DNA from: Alterluteimonas quercicellularis
Lineage (GTDB): Bacteria > Pseudomonadota > Gammaproteobacteria > Xanthomonadales > Xanthomonadaceae
NCBI RefSeq assembly: GCF_021191635.1
Contig: NZ_JAIWPR010000025.1
Location: 1-64,000 of the forward strand
Reading direction: 5' to 3'
Length of the DNA: 64,000 bases
Below are positions 1-8,023 of this stretch, in pieces. Both the position numbers and the translations under genes were made by a program. The notes under the pieces are model-generated. The model had not been told where the DNA came from, made no database searches, and worked only from the letters and a program-made list of their open reading frames with translations. Numbering within the stretch: the first letter of the stretch is position 1; each line of letters begins with the position of its first letter.

Positions 1-2
1 AC

Positions 3-551
3 CGCCTGGTGGGCGCGCTGCCCATCGCCGCCGCGCAGGCCGGCGACCGCCCGGCGCCGGCCGCGCCGCCCGCCGCGGCGCAGGGCGAGCGGGTCGCGCC
101 CGCCGGCGAATGGCGCTTCGACATGCACCAGAACGGCCGCGCGATGACCGCCGACGAGTTCGACGCCTGGATGAAGGCGCGGCAGATCCGCGTGGCCACC
201 GGCCGCCCGGGCACGCCCGAGCCGCGCGCGGGCGAGGCACCCGCCGCCGCCGCGGCCACGCCCACCGTCGAGCCGGCGCGCGCGGCGGCCGTGGCGCAGG
301 CCAGCGTGCCGGCCGCCGCCGACGCGGTGGTGCTGCAGATCGCCGCCTTCGGCGCCCGCGACAACGCCGAGCGCGCGCTGTCCATGCTGCGCGGCGCCGG
401 GCTCGCCCAGGCGCGGGTGGTGGACGGCACCGCCGGCGGCAAGCCGGTGTACCGGCTGCGGGTGGGGCCGGTGGCCACCCACCAGGTCGCGGAACTGAGC
501 GCCCGCTGCGCCGGTCTGGGATTCGGCCAGCCGCAGGTCGTCCGCGAGTAG
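3..551 (+). CDS. rlpA: RlpA septal-ring lytic transglycosylase, C-terminal part (5' truncated by window edge)
   Basis: The reading frame is already open at the first base and ends in TAG at 549-551, leaving about 182 residues of the C-terminus. The first ~100 residues are an Ala/Pro-rich linker. The last ~75 residues, beginning near VVLQIAAFGARDNAERAL and ending VYRLRVGPVATHQVAELSA, are a SPOR domain, which binds denuded glycan strands at the division septum. RlpA is a periplasmic or outer-membrane lipoprotein that cleaves such glycans; its double-psi barrel catalytic domain would lie upstream of the window. The identification rests on the SPOR domain plus the immediate neighbour dacC, the usual rlpA-dacC order in gammaproteobacteria. 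Another SPOR protein is possible in principle. Confidence 0.8.
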   Translation, partial: RLVGALPIAAAQAGDRPAPAAPPAAAQGERVAPAGEWRFDMHQNGRAMTADEFDAWMKARQIRVATGRPGTPEPRAGEAPAAAAATPTVEPARAAAVAQASVPAAADAVVLQIAAFGARDNAERALSMLRGAGLAQARVVDGTAGGKPVYRLRVGPVATHQVAELSARCAGLGFGQPQVVRE

Positions 552-658
552 AGCCTGATCGCGTGCGTGCAGGTGCATGACACGTTCTAAACTGCGCCCC
601 CATTCCTTTCCGCCGACAGCGGCCCGCCAGCGCCGCGTTGCCAGGAGCCGTTCCGCCG

Positions 659-1897
659 ATGAGATTCCACCGCTTCCGTCCCGCCGCCGTCCTCGCGACC
701 GCGTTCGCCGTTTCCGCGCTCGGCCTCGCCTTCGCCCAGGCGCCCGCGCCGACGCCCGCGCCCGCGCCCGCGCCCGCGCAGCCCGCCGGTGCCGCCGCCG
801 CCGAGCCGGTCCCGGTGCCGCCGCCGCCGGCCGTGGTCGGCAACGCCTGGGTGCTGATGGACTACGAGACCGGCCAGGTGCTGGCCGGCGAGAACATGGA
901 TGCGCGGGTGGAGCCGGCCAGCATCACCAAGGTCATGACCAGCTACGTGGTGGCCGCGGCGATCGCCTCGGGCAAGGTCAGCCCCGAAGACCAGGTCACC
1001 ATGACCGAGAACGCCTGGCGCAAGGGCGGCGCCGGCACCGACGGCAGCTACAGCGGCTTCCCGGTCAACGAGACCGCGCCGCTGCTGGAGATGGAGAAGG
1101 GCATGGCGGTGCAGTCGGGCAACGACGCCGCGATCGCCCTGGCCGAGCACGTGGCCGGCAGCGAGGACTCGTTCGCCGCCATGATGAACAGCTACGCCCA
1201 GCGCATCGGCATGAACAACAGCCATTTCGTCAACTCGCACGGGCTGTCCGAGGAGAACCACTACTCCACCGCGCGCGACCTGGCCCTGCTCGGCCGCGCG
1301 ATGATCCGCGACTATCCCGAGGAGTACGCGCACAACAGCATCCGCGAGATGACCGTCAACGGCATCACCCAGCGCAACCGCAACCGCCTGCTGTGGCGCG
1401 ACGACACTGTCGACGGCATCAAGACCGGCCATCACTCCGGCGCCGGCTACTGCCTGATGTCCTCGGCCAAGCGCGGCGACCAGCGCCTGATCGCGGTGGT
1501 CATGGGCTCGAACAGCGAGGCGCAGCGCGCCACCGACTCGCTGGCGCTGCTCAACTGGGGCTTCCGCTTCTACGAGACCCATACGCTGTACCAGGCCGGC
1601 ACCGACATCAGCACGCAACGGATCTGGAAGGGCAAGGCCAACGAACTGCGGCTGGGACTGGCCGAGCCGCTGCGGATCAGCCTGCCGCGCGGCCAGTACG
1701 AGCAGCTCAAGCCGAGCATGGACATCCCGGCCACGCTCGTCGCCCCGGTGGAGAAGGGCCAGGCCATCGGCACGGTGAAGGTGAGCCTGGACGGCAAGGT
1801 CATCGCCGAGCGGCCGCTGGTGGCGCTGGAGGCGGTGGAGGAAGCCGGCTTCTTCAAGCGCCTGTGGCACGAGTTCCTGATGTGGTGGAACGCCTAG
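659..1897 (+). CDS. dacC: D-alanyl-D-alanine carboxypeptidase (PBP5/6 family)
   Basis: This periplasmic penicillin-binding protein (412 aa) trims the terminal D-Ala from peptidoglycan pentapeptides. A signal peptide (about residues 1-27) is followed by a Pro/Ala linker. The serine-peptidase S11 triad of motifs is intact: SITK at 88-91 (Ser88 nucleophile), SGN at 153-155 and KTG at 255-257. A C-terminal PBP5 domain follows. The protein ends in an amphipathic Trp/Phe-rich helix (GFFKRLWHEFLMWWNA), the usual membrane anchor of this family. I chose ATG 659 because an AGGAG ribosome-binding site lies ~10 bases upstream and the next residues form the signal peptide; an in-frame ATG at 638 would add seven residues without a site. 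It lies 107 bp after rlpA and converges with the gene at 2035-2982. Confidence 0.93.
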   Translation: MRFHRFRPAAVLATAFAVSALGLAFAQAPAPTPAPAPAPAQPAGAAAAEPVPVPPPPAVVGNAWVLMDYETGQVLAGENMDARVEPASITKVMTSYVVAAAIASGKVSPEDQVTMTENAWRKGGAGTDGSYSGFPVNETAPLLEMEKGMAVQSGNDAAIALAEHVAGSEDSFAAMMNSYAQRIGMNNSHFVNSHGLSEENHYSTARDLALLGRAMIRDYPEEYAHNSIREMTVNGITQRNRNRLLWRDDTVDGIKTGHHSGAGYCLMSSAKRGDQRLIAVVMGSNSEAQRATDSLALLNWGFRFYETHTLYQAGTDISTQRIWKGKANELRLGLAEPLRISLPRGQYEQLKPSMDIPATLVAPVEKGQAIGTVKVSLDGKVIAERPLVALEAVEEAGFFKRLWHEFLMWWNA

Positions 1898-1952
1898 CGC
1901 GCGTTCTTCCCCGACGGTCGCCGCCGCGCAGGACGGCGACCTCGGCGGCCCC

Positions 1953-2038
1953 GTAGGAGCGCGCTCGCGCGCGATGCTCTTAGCTCTTTTCCCCGGAGCC
2001 GCAAGAAAAAGCATCGCGCGCCAGCGCGCTCCTGCTAC
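1953..2038. repeat. REP-type inverted repeat pair between convergent genes
   Basis: Two facing copies of the GTAGGAGCGCGCT...GCGCGA motif lie at ~1953-1974 and ~2012-2038, separated by ~37 bases. The second copy has a mismatch and a short insertion. The element sits between the ends of dacC and the leftward CDP-diacylglycerol synthase gene, and the right arm supplies the latter's TAG stop (2035-2037). The same family recurs at 15125 and 49570. Such GTAG-headed palindromes are known REP elements of xanthomonads and pseudomonads; a role as a bidirectional terminator or mRNA stabiliser here is inference. Confidence 0.8.
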
Positions 2039-2982
2039 ACCCACCAGTAGCGGGTGAGGTGGAAGAACACCGGCGCGGCGAAGCAGACCGAGTCGAGCCG
2101 GTCGAGCATGCCGCCGTGGCCCTCGATCATGTGGCCCCAGTCCTTGATGCCGCGGTCGCGCTTGATCGCCGACATCACCAGCCCGCCCAGGAAGCCCATC
2201 AGGTTGGCCACCAGCGCCAGCAGGCCCGCCTGCCAGGGCGTGAACGGGGTGATCCACCACAGCGCCGCGCCCAGCAGCGAGGCCGAGGCGACGCCGCCGA
2301 CGAGGCCCTCCACGGTCTTGGAGGGCGAGAGGCCGGGCGCGACGAGGCGCCGGCCCAGCAGCTTGCCCCACACGTACTGCAGCACGTCCGAGGACTGCAC
2401 CACGATCACCAGGAAGGCGATCAGCAGCAGGTTGCGGCCCTCGTAGCCCTCGATGCGCAGGTTGAGCAGCGCCGGCACGTGCGAGATGCAGAACACGCTG
2501 ATCATCAGGCCCCACTGCACCTTGGCCGTGCGTTCCAGGTAGCGCGTGGTGTCGCCGCCGGCGACGGACAGGATCGGCAGCAGCAGGAAGGCGTAGACCG
2601 GGATCAGCAGGGTGTACATGCCGTACCAGTCGGCATGCACCAGCCAGTACTGGTAGGGCAGCACCACGTAGAACGCCGCGAGCAGGGCCCAGTAGTCGCC
2701 GCGCCGGGTCGGGGTGAGGGTGATGAACTCGCGCAGCGCGAACAGCGACACCAGCGCGAACAGCACGATCACCCCGGTGCGCCCGCCCAGGAACGCCAGG
2801 CCGACGATCGCCGCCATGACCCACCATGCGCGGATGCGCGCGACCAGGTTGTCCAGCACCGCGTTCGGCGCGCCGGCGCGCCAGCGCAGGCCCTCGGCGA
2901 TCGCGGTGGCCAGCAGCAGCACGCCGCCGATGCCGGCGAACAGCAGCACGGTGTGCGGCAGGTCGCGGAGCGCGGCGATCAC
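2035..2982 (-). CDS. ynbB: CDP-diacylglycerol synthase-like protein (CdsA family, YnbB-like)
   Basis: This integral membrane protein of 315 aa has about eight hydrophobic segments. The CdsA signature is complete near the C-terminus at residues 271-297: SAIKR, then KDWG, then GHGGMLDRLDS. The family makes CDP-diacylglycerol from phosphatidate and CTP, the precursor for phospholipid head-group transfer. The long N-terminal part and the company of YnbA-, YnbC- and YnbD-like genes upstream on the same strand (5581-10424) point to the YnbB branch rather than housekeeping CdsA. Two rightward DUF4189 genes separate it from that operon, so it probably has its own promoter within 2983-3177. The stop codon lies in a REP repeat. 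Family assignment is firm; the YnbB label is inferred from context and length. Confidence 0.85.
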   Translation of the reverse strand: MIAALRDLPHTVLLFAGIGGVLLLATAIAEGLRWRAGAPNAVLDNLVARIRAWWVMAAIVGLAFLGGRTGVIVLFALVSLFALREFITLTPTRRGDYWALLAAFYVVLPYQYWLVHADWYGMYTLLIPVYAFLLLPILSVAGGDTTRYLERTAKVQWGLMISVFCISHVPALLNLRIEGYEGRNLLLIAFLVIVVQSSDVLQYVWGKLLGRRLVAPGLSPSKTVEGLVGGVASASLLGAALWWITPFTPWQAGLLALVANLMGFLGGLVMSAIKRDRGIKDWGHMIEGHGGMLDRLDSVCFAAPVFFHLTRYWWV

Positions 2983-3177
2983 CCCTGCGCTCCCGGCGCG
3001 CGAGGTCGGGCCGCGGCCGGGCGGCCCGGTCTGGGTGCATGCGTCATCGGGCCTGCTTCGCCTTCGTTCCCCGGGGTGGTCCCGGAGAGTATGACAAGGC
3101 CGCGGGGCGCGTCTGCGCCCCCGCGCCGGCTATCCGCCGTGGCGGCGCGGCGGGGCCGGCCACCCGGCATCGGGGCG

Positions 3178-3190
3178 TGACATGATCCGC
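3178..3190 (+). promoter_or_regulatory. Extended -10 promoter-like motif (TGACATGATCCGC)
   Basis: The 13-mer TGACATGATCCGC fits an extended -10 element (TGn followed by CATGAT, 4/6 to TATAAT). It lies 26 bases before the start codon of the first DUF4189 gene. The identical 13-mer precedes the second DUF4189 gene (4321) and the histidine kinase gene (44201), which supports a functional role. No convincing -35 box is visible. Confidence 0.4.
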
Positions 3191-3216
3191 ACCTTCCCCC
3201 GCTCAGGACCGATCCC

Positions 3217-4311
3217 ATGCACCGCTTTTCCCGCGCCGCGGCCCGCCCGCCGGCAATGGCGTCCGATTCCCGCTCCCGTGCGCGCCGGCGGGCGCTGGCG
3301 GCCTTGCTGGCGCTCGCGGCGTGCGCCGGTTCGGCCGGCGCGCAGGACCCCAACAGCGCGCAGGGCCGGCAGCAGGCGCACACTGCCGAAATGAACCGCC
3401 TGGGCTGGCTGCAGAGCCAGCAGGCGGCGCAATACGTCAGCGCCGAGGAGGCTGCCGCACAGCAGGCCGCGGCCGAGGCGGCCAGCCGTCGCGACGCCCG
3501 CGTCCGCCGCGACCAGCAGCGTGACTGGTGGGGCGTGGTCACGGTGAACACCGCCGACGGCAGCTGGAACATCGCCCTCAACGGCGCCGACCAGGGTGCG
3601 ATGATGCGGCAGGCCATGCGCGGTTGCGACGGTACCTGCTGGCCGGTGGTGGCGTTCGCCAATACCTGCATGGCGCCGGCCTACAGCGCGCAGGGCGGCA
3701 TGTTCTGGGCCGGTGGCGAGAGCAAGGAGGAGGCCTACGAGGCGGCGTCGCGGAAATGCAGCGCCGCCGGAGGCCGGGACTGCGCCACCGAAGACGGACA
3801 GGCCGCCTGCACCGGATGGAAGTACGCCTATTCGCGAATGGAACGTCTCAACGAACGCCTCAACCTGGTCGCGATCGGCCGCAACGGACGGCCGGCGGTG
3901 GAGTTCTATCCCGGTGCCGAGGAGTACGTGGCCAAGCCGCCGGAATCGCGCGGCGAAAGCACCGCGATCGACTTCGGCGAGAACGGACCGGGCGGCATCC
4001 GCATGGCCCAGCCCTGGACCGCGATCGCGGTCCCGCGCGGTGGCGGGATGGGGGTCGGCATGCACCTGGGCGTGAGTCGCCAGGACGCGGTCGACACCGC
4101 GGTGCAGAAGTGCGGCGAACCCAACTGCGAGCTGCTGCTCGCCTTCACCAGCGGACAGTGCGCCGCGGCGGTCATCGCCCCCGCGGCCGGCGGGTCCAAG
4201 GCGTTCGGCGCCGTGAACGCGCGCAAGGAGGTCGCCGCGCAGGAGGCGACCGCCACCTGCACCGCGAACGGCGAGACCCAGTGTCTCGCCGTGTTCAACG
4301 ATTGCATGTAG
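3217..4311 (+). CDS. Secreted DUF4189 protein, copy 1
   Basis: This 364-aa exported protein of unknown function has an Arg-rich N-terminus, a hydrophobic core and a likely signal-peptidase site after GSAGA (~residue 42). It then has a Gln/Ala-rich helical stretch and two DUF4189-like modules. The first is at ~104-195 (begins DWWGVVTVN) and the second at ~266-364 (begins PWTAIAVPRGGG). Each contains paired cysteines of the kind expected to form periplasmic disulfides. It is ~60% or more similar along its length to the next gene and clearly arose by tandem duplication. ATG 3217 was chosen because the paralogue starts with the same Met-His-Arg at the same spacing after a shared promoter-like motif. 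DUF4189 proteins are abundant in Xanthomonadaceae and functionally unassigned. Confidence 0.8.
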   Translation: MHRFSRAAARPPAMASDSRSRARRRALAALLALAACAGSAGAQDPNSAQGRQQAHTAEMNRLGWLQSQQAAQYVSAEEAAAQQAAAEAASRRDARVRRDQQRDWWGVVTVNTADGSWNIALNGADQGAMMRQAMRGCDGTCWPVVAFANTCMAPAYSAQGGMFWAGGESKEEAYEAASRKCSAAGGRDCATEDGQAACTGWKYAYSRMERLNERLNLVAIGRNGRPAVEFYPGAEEYVAKPPESRGESTAIDFGENGPGGIRMAQPWTAIAVPRGGGMGVGMHLGVSRQDAVDTAVQKCGEPNCELLLAFTSGQCAAAVIAPAAGGSKAFGAVNARKEVAAQEATATCTANGETQCLAVFNDCM

Positions 4312-4320
4312 CGCGCGCTG

Positions 4321-4333
4321 TGACATGATCCGC
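4321..4333 (+). promoter_or_regulatory. Extended -10 promoter-like motif, second copy
   Basis: The motif is identical to that at 3178-3190 and lies 27 bases before the start of the second DUF4189 gene. It begins 9 bases after the first gene's stop, so the two paralogues may be transcribed separately rather than only as one message. Confidence 0.4.
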
Positions 4334-4360
4334 GCTTTCCAGCCCCACAGGCACGATCGC

Positions 4361-5470
4361 ATGCACCGCTGTTCTCGCGTCACCGCGGGTCCGTCGCCCC
4401 GCCTCCCCGACGTCCGCTCCCGCGCCCGGCGCTGGGCGCCGGCGATCCTGCTGGCGCTGGCGGCGGCCGCCGGTTCGGCCGGCGCGCAGGACCCCAACAG
4501 CGCGCAGGGCCGGCAGCAGGCGCACACGGCCGAAATGAACCGCCTGGGCCACATGCAACAGGAGGCCGCGATGGCTCCCACGCCCGAGGAAATCGCCGCG
4601 CAGCAGGCGGCCTACGAGGCCGTCGGCCGCCGCGACGCTGCCGTGCGCAACGATCAGCAGCGCGACTGGTGGGGCGTGTTGGTGGTGAACGTCGAAGAGG
4701 GCTATTGGAACGCGACCTACGACGCGATGAGCCCGGAAGAGGCGTTGCAGCAGGCCCTGCTGGACTGCGATGGCGACTGCCGGATGGCGGTGGCCTTCGC
4801 TAATACCTGCCTGGCGCCCGCCCAGAGCGCTCAGGGCGCGCTGTTCTTCGCCGCCGGGGACGACAAGGAGGAAGCGGTCGACGCGGCGACGCGCAAATGC
4901 ACGGCCGCCGGCGGAAGCAACTGCAGCGGCCAGGAGGACAAGGCCGTCTGTACCGGCTACCGATACGCCTACTCGCGCATGGAGCGCCTCAACGAGCGCC
5001 TGAACTTCGTCGCGATCGGCCGCAACGCGCGGCCCAAGGTGGAGTTCTCGCAGGGCCTGGAGGCCTACCTGGCCAAGCCGCTGGACGCGCGCGGCGCGCC
5101 GCCGCCCGCCGACCCCGCCCTGTCCGCGGCGGCCCGCCCGGGCGGACCGTCGTCAGCCAGTGCCGACCAGCCCTGGACCGCGATCGCGGTGCCGCGCGGC
5201 GGCGGGAAAGGGGTCGGACTGCACCTGGGCACGAGTCGCCAGAACGCGATCGACACCGCGATGCAGAAGTGCGGGGAACCGAACTGCGAAGTGCTGCTGA
5301 CCTTCACCCACGGACAGTGCGGTGCGGCGGTCATCGCGCCGGCGCCCGGCGGCGCGCGTACCTTCGGTGCCGTGGGCGAGAGCGGGCAGGTCGCCGCCCA
5401 GGAAGCGACGGCGGCCTGTACCGGCAGCGGCGGGAGCAGCTGCCAGCCCGTGTTCAACCAGTGCATGTAG
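4361..5470 (+). CDS. Secreted DUF4189 protein, copy 2
   Basis: A 369-aa paralogue of the preceding gene with the same plan: signal peptide (cleavage expected after GSAGA), the shared block beginning QDPNSAQGRQQAHTAEMNRL, then two DUF4189-like modules. The second module begins PWTAIAVPRGGGKG and the protein ends in a Cys-Met tail as in copy 1. It differs by an inserted Pro/Ala-rich linker (about residues 245-265). I chose ATG 4361 by alignment with copy 1; an in-frame ATG at 4325 lies inside the promoter-like motif and would add 12 residues with no ribosome-binding site. The function is unknown. Both copies face against the flanking leftward lipid genes, so they look like an insertion into that operon. 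Confidence 0.8.
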   Translation: MHRCSRVTAGPSPRLPDVRSRARRWAPAILLALAAAAGSAGAQDPNSAQGRQQAHTAEMNRLGHMQQEAAMAPTPEEIAAQQAAYEAVGRRDAAVRNDQQRDWWGVLVVNVEEGYWNATYDAMSPEEALQQALLDCDGDCRMAVAFANTCLAPAQSAQGALFFAAGDDKEEAVDAATRKCTAAGGSNCSGQEDKAVCTGYRYAYSRMERLNERLNFVAIGRNARPKVEFSQGLEAYLAKPLDARGAPPPADPALSAAARPGGPSSASADQPWTAIAVPRGGGKGVGLHLGTSRQNAIDTAMQKCGEPNCEVLLTFTHGQCGAAVIAPAPGGARTFGAVGESGQVAAQEATAACTGSGGSSCQPVFNQCM

Positions 5471-5505
5471 CGCCCACGTTCCTGCCTACGATCCAAAAGG
5501 GATGT

Positions 5506-5530
5506 CCCTCCCCCGCTTGCGGGGGAAGGG
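5506..5530. repeat. Palindromic CCC-TTGCGGGGG intergenic repeat
   Basis: A near-perfect palindrome (CCCTCCCCCGCTTGCGGGGG followed by AAGGG) lies between the convergent ends of the second DUF4189 gene and the acyltransferase gene. It belongs to the same family as the CTTCTCCCGCAAGCGGGAG elements at 24856-24995 and 58459-58543. In this convergent position it could act as a transcription terminator hairpin, although no T-tract follows. Confidence 0.6.
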
Positions 5531-5580
5531 GCAGCTCGCCTCGCGGGTTGAATGCCGCTTGCCCTGAGCGTTAGCAGGCC

Positions 5581-6228
5581 CTAGGTCTCCGCCTGCGCGC
5601 GGGCGGCGCCGGATCCGTCGTCGGACAGCGCGAGCAGCGCATCGCGGGCGCGGTCGAGGAAGCCCTGCTTGTCCTCGCCCGCGGCCAGCCGCAGCGGCGC
5701 GCCGAAGCGCGCGGTGCACAGCAGCGGCAGCGGCACCAGCCGGCCCTTCGGCATCACCCGGTGCAGGTTGTCCAGCCACACCGGCACGAACTCCAGTTCC
5801 GGGCGCTGGCGGGCGAGGTGGTAGATGCCGCTCTTGAACGGCAGCAGGCCGTCGCCGGTGTTGCGGGTGCCCTCGGGGAACAGGATCAGCGAGGCGCCGC
5901 CGTCGACCGCCTCGCACAGCGTTTCGATCGGGTCCTGGCTGCGCTGCGCGGGGTCGCGCTCGATCAGCACCGCGTCGAACACCGCGCGGATCACGTAGCG
6001 GCGCAGGGGGTCGCGGTTCCAGTAGTCGGCGCCGGCCACCGGGCGCACGCCGCGCCGCAGCGCGGCCGGCAGCGCCGACCAGATCAGCACGAAATCGCCG
6101 TGGCTGGCGTGGTTGCCGTAGTAGACGCGGCGTTCGGCCGACGGCGCGCAGCCGTCCCACAGCGCGCGGGCGCCGGTGAGGACGCGGATGGCGCCGCTGA
6201 AGCCGCGGGCGACGAGGGCTTCGAACAT
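5581..6228 (-). CDS. 1-acyl-sn-glycerol-3-phosphate acyltransferase (PlsC family)
   Basis: This 215-aa membrane-associated acyltransferase is expected to convert lysophosphatidate to phosphatidate. The catalytic H-x4-D motif is NHASHGD (His40, Asp45) and the substrate-binding motif FPEGTRN is at ~118-124, both intact and normally spaced. It ends the five-gene leftward run that begins at 10424, starting 5 bases after the stop of the small membrane protein gene, so it is translated from the same message. An upstream GTG at 6249 is possible but would overlap the previous gene by 16 bases; ATG 6228 is simpler. In this setting it could supply phosphatidate for the YnbB-like synthase. Housekeeping plsC usually lies elsewhere, so a specialised acyl donor or acceptor is possible. 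Confidence 0.85.
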   Translation of the reverse strand: MFEALVARGFSGAIRVLTGARALWDGCAPSAERRVYYGNHASHGDFVLIWSALPAALRRGVRPVAGADYWNRDPLRRYVIRAVFDAVLIERDPAQRSQDPIETLCEAVDGGASLILFPEGTRNTGDGLLPFKSGIYHLARQRPELEFVPVWLDNLHRVMPKGRLVPLPLLCTARFGAPLRLAAGEDKQGFLDRARDALLALSDDGSGAARAQAET

Positions 6229-6233
6229 GCCGG

Positions 6234-6677
6234 TCAGCCCGCCCGCCACCAGGCGGCGACCAGCGCCAGCGCCTGCAGGCCGAGCAGCACGCCCTGGCGG
6301 CGCAGCCAGCCGCGCGCGCCGCGCCAGCGCGCGGGCCAGTCGCGGCCCGCCTTGCCCGCCGGCAGCAGGCGGAGACGCTGCAGCGCGGCGTCCAGCGTCG
6401 CCGCGGCGTCGGCGCCGTCGGCGCGCGCCTGCCGGGCGAGCGCGGCCAGCAGCTCGGCGTCGAAGCCGATGCGGATCGCGCAGTAGCCCTGCGCCAGCGC
6501 GAGGACGAGCACCGCGGCGAGCAGGGCGCGCACCGCGATGTCCAGCGGCGCGGCGGCGAGCGCGACGTCGAGCATCAGCCACAGCAGCGCCGCGGCGGCC
6601 AGCCCGCGCGAGGCGGCGTCCGGCCAGCGGCCCTGGCGCAGCAGTGCCGCCATCGCGTCGAGCTCGAACGGGCTCAT
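6234..6677 (-). CDS. Small membrane protein of the ynb-type operon
   Basis: A 147-aa protein that I do not recognise. It has two adjacent hydrophobic segments (about residues 27-65), a charged Ala/Arg-rich middle and a third short hydrophobic segment at the C-terminus (LLGLQALALVAAWW). Its ATG overlaps the stop of the phosphatase gene upstream (ATGA), and the acyltransferase gene follows 5 bases after its stop, so expression is coupled to the lipid operon. A role as a membrane scaffold or accessory subunit is only a guess from position. Confidence 0.7.
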   Translation of the reverse strand: MSPFELDAMAALLRQGRWPDAASRGLAAAALLWLMLDVALAAAPLDIAVRALLAAVLVLALAQGYCAIRIGFDAELLAALARQARADGADAAATLDAALQRLRLLPAGKAGRDWPARWRGARGWLRRQGVLLGLQALALVAAWWRAG

Positions 6678-8023
6678 CGCGCCGGCTCCGCGGCGGGCGC
6701 GGCACCGGGGCGCGCCGGCGGCGGCTCCGCGAGCGCGGCCAGCGCGCGGCGGTGCGCGGCGCGCAGCACGATCCGCGGGCGCGCCGCGCGCACCCGCGCG
6801 ACGGCCTCGTCGGGGTCCGCGGCGCGGCCGTCGAGCAGCAGCCAGGCGGCCACCGCCAGCGCGCTGCGCGAATAGCCCAGCGCGCAGCAGGCCAGCACCG
6901 GGCCGCGGCGCCGCGCCCGCGCGATGGCGGCCGCCGCCTCGCGCAGCCGCGCGGGTCCGGGCGCCACCAGGTCCAGCATCGGCACCACGCGGTCGCCGGC
7001 GCGCGCGCCGCCGGGCAGCGACAGCTCCGCGCAGACGTCCACGACGGCGAAGTCCTCGCGCGCGCCTCGGCCGGGGATGCGGCCCAGCCACACGCCGTCG
7101 GCCACCTCGACCGGCACCGGCTGGCGGCGGGTCCAGGCGCGCGAGTTGAGCCAGGCGGCGGCCAGGTAGGGCGCATAGAGCCAGCGCGCGGCCAGGCTGA
7201 GGCGGCCGTCCGCGCGCTTCTGGAAGCCGCCCGCGCCCAGCAGCGCGTAGTCCGCGGCTACCAGCGCCAGCGACAGCGCCGGCCACCACAGCCACAGCCA
7301 GACGCCGCCGCCCAGCGTGCCCAGTGCCGCGCAGGCCGCCGCGCCGGTGAGGTAGGTCGCGGCCAGCCGCCAGCGCGCCGGGTCGCGCGCCCAGCGCGCG
7401 CCGCGCCACGGCGGCGTCGCCGCGCGCGGCCACAGCCACACGCACAGCCAGCCGGCGGCCAGCCCGGTCGGGAGGTCGACGAAGTGGTGCTGCCAGGTGG
7501 TCAGCACCGAGGCGCAGACCAGCGCGAACCAGGCGTGCAGGGCGATCCGCCAGCCGCCGCGCAGGTGCCGCGCGTACAGCGTCCACAGGACCACCGTCAG
7601 CGCCACGTGCAGCGACGGCGCCTGGTTGTAGGGCCGGTCGAAGCTCTCCAGCGCGGCGAACATCGCCCCGAACGCGCCGTCCACCGGCGGGCGCTGGAAG
7701 CTGAAGGCCAGCGGCCACAGCAGGAAGCAGGCCACCGACAGCACCTGCGCGGTGAGCAGGCGGCGGGCGTGGGTGTCGAGCTCGGCGCGGTCGCGGCACA
7801 CGAACACCGAGACGGCGTAGAACAGGTTGGTGGTCCAGTACGGCAGGATCGTCCAGGCCAGGAACGGCACCGCGTGCTCCCAGCCGAAGACCACGCTCGG
7901 CACGTCGCCGCGCCGCGCGGCCATCGCGTTGGCGAAGCCGTAGCTCAGGTAGAAGAACGGCCCCAGCAGCGCCAGCCAGGCCAGCGCGCGCTTCCAGGGC
8001 CGGCCCGCGGCCGCGGCGCTCAC
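6674..8023 (-). CDS. ynbD: PAP2-like / dual-specificity phosphatase fusion (YnbD-like)
   Basis: A 449-aa two-domain protein. The N-terminal two thirds is a multi-span PAP2-like membrane region with PSLH at 136-139 and a histidine box HHFVD at 179-183, as in inositol-phosphotransferase/PAP2 enzymes. The C-terminal ~150 residues form a dual-specificity phosphatase with the C-x5-R active site loop CALGYSR (Cys380, Arg386) followed by Ser. This domain order matches E. coli YnbD (about 430 aa). The start is GTG 8023, which overlaps the stop of the preceding gene (GTGA). Dual-specificity phosphatases of the PTPMT1 type dephosphorylate phosphatidylglycerophosphate, so a lipid-phosphate phosphatase role beside a CDP-alcohol transferase is plausible but unproven. 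Confidence 0.85.
   Translation of the reverse strand: MSAAAAGRPWKRALAWLALLGPFFYLSYGFANAMAARRGDVPSVVFGWEHAVPFLAWTILPYWTTNLFYAVSVFVCRDRAELDTHARRLLTAQVLSVACFLLWPLAFSFQRPPVDGAFGAMFAALESFDRPYNQAPSLHVALTVVLWTLYARHLRGGWRIALHAWFALVCASVLTTWQHHFVDLPTGLAAGWLCVWLWPRAATPPWRGARWARDPARWRLAATYLTGAAACAALGTLGGGVWLWLWWPALSLALVAADYALLGAGGFQKRADGRLSLAARWLYAPYLAAAWLNSRAWTRRQPVPVEVADGVWLGRIPGRGAREDFAVVDVCAELSLPGGARAGDRVVPMLDLVAPGPARLREAAAAIARARRRGPVLACCALGYSRSALAVAAWLLLDGRAADPDEAVARVRAARPRIVLRAAHRRALAALAEPPPARPGAAPAAEPAR

Noticed and set aside
587..3040. An 817-codon minus-strand frame over dacC and the CdsA-type gene
   Set aside because: Its sequence is low-complexity and lies opposite dacC and in a wrong frame of the CdsA-type gene, both of which have intact catalytic motifs.
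5506..5530. Possible CRISPR-like repeat (also at 24856 and 58459)
   Set aside because: Copies are few, palindromic and dispersed in different intergenic regions with no regular spacers or cas genes; they fit an intergenic repeat family.
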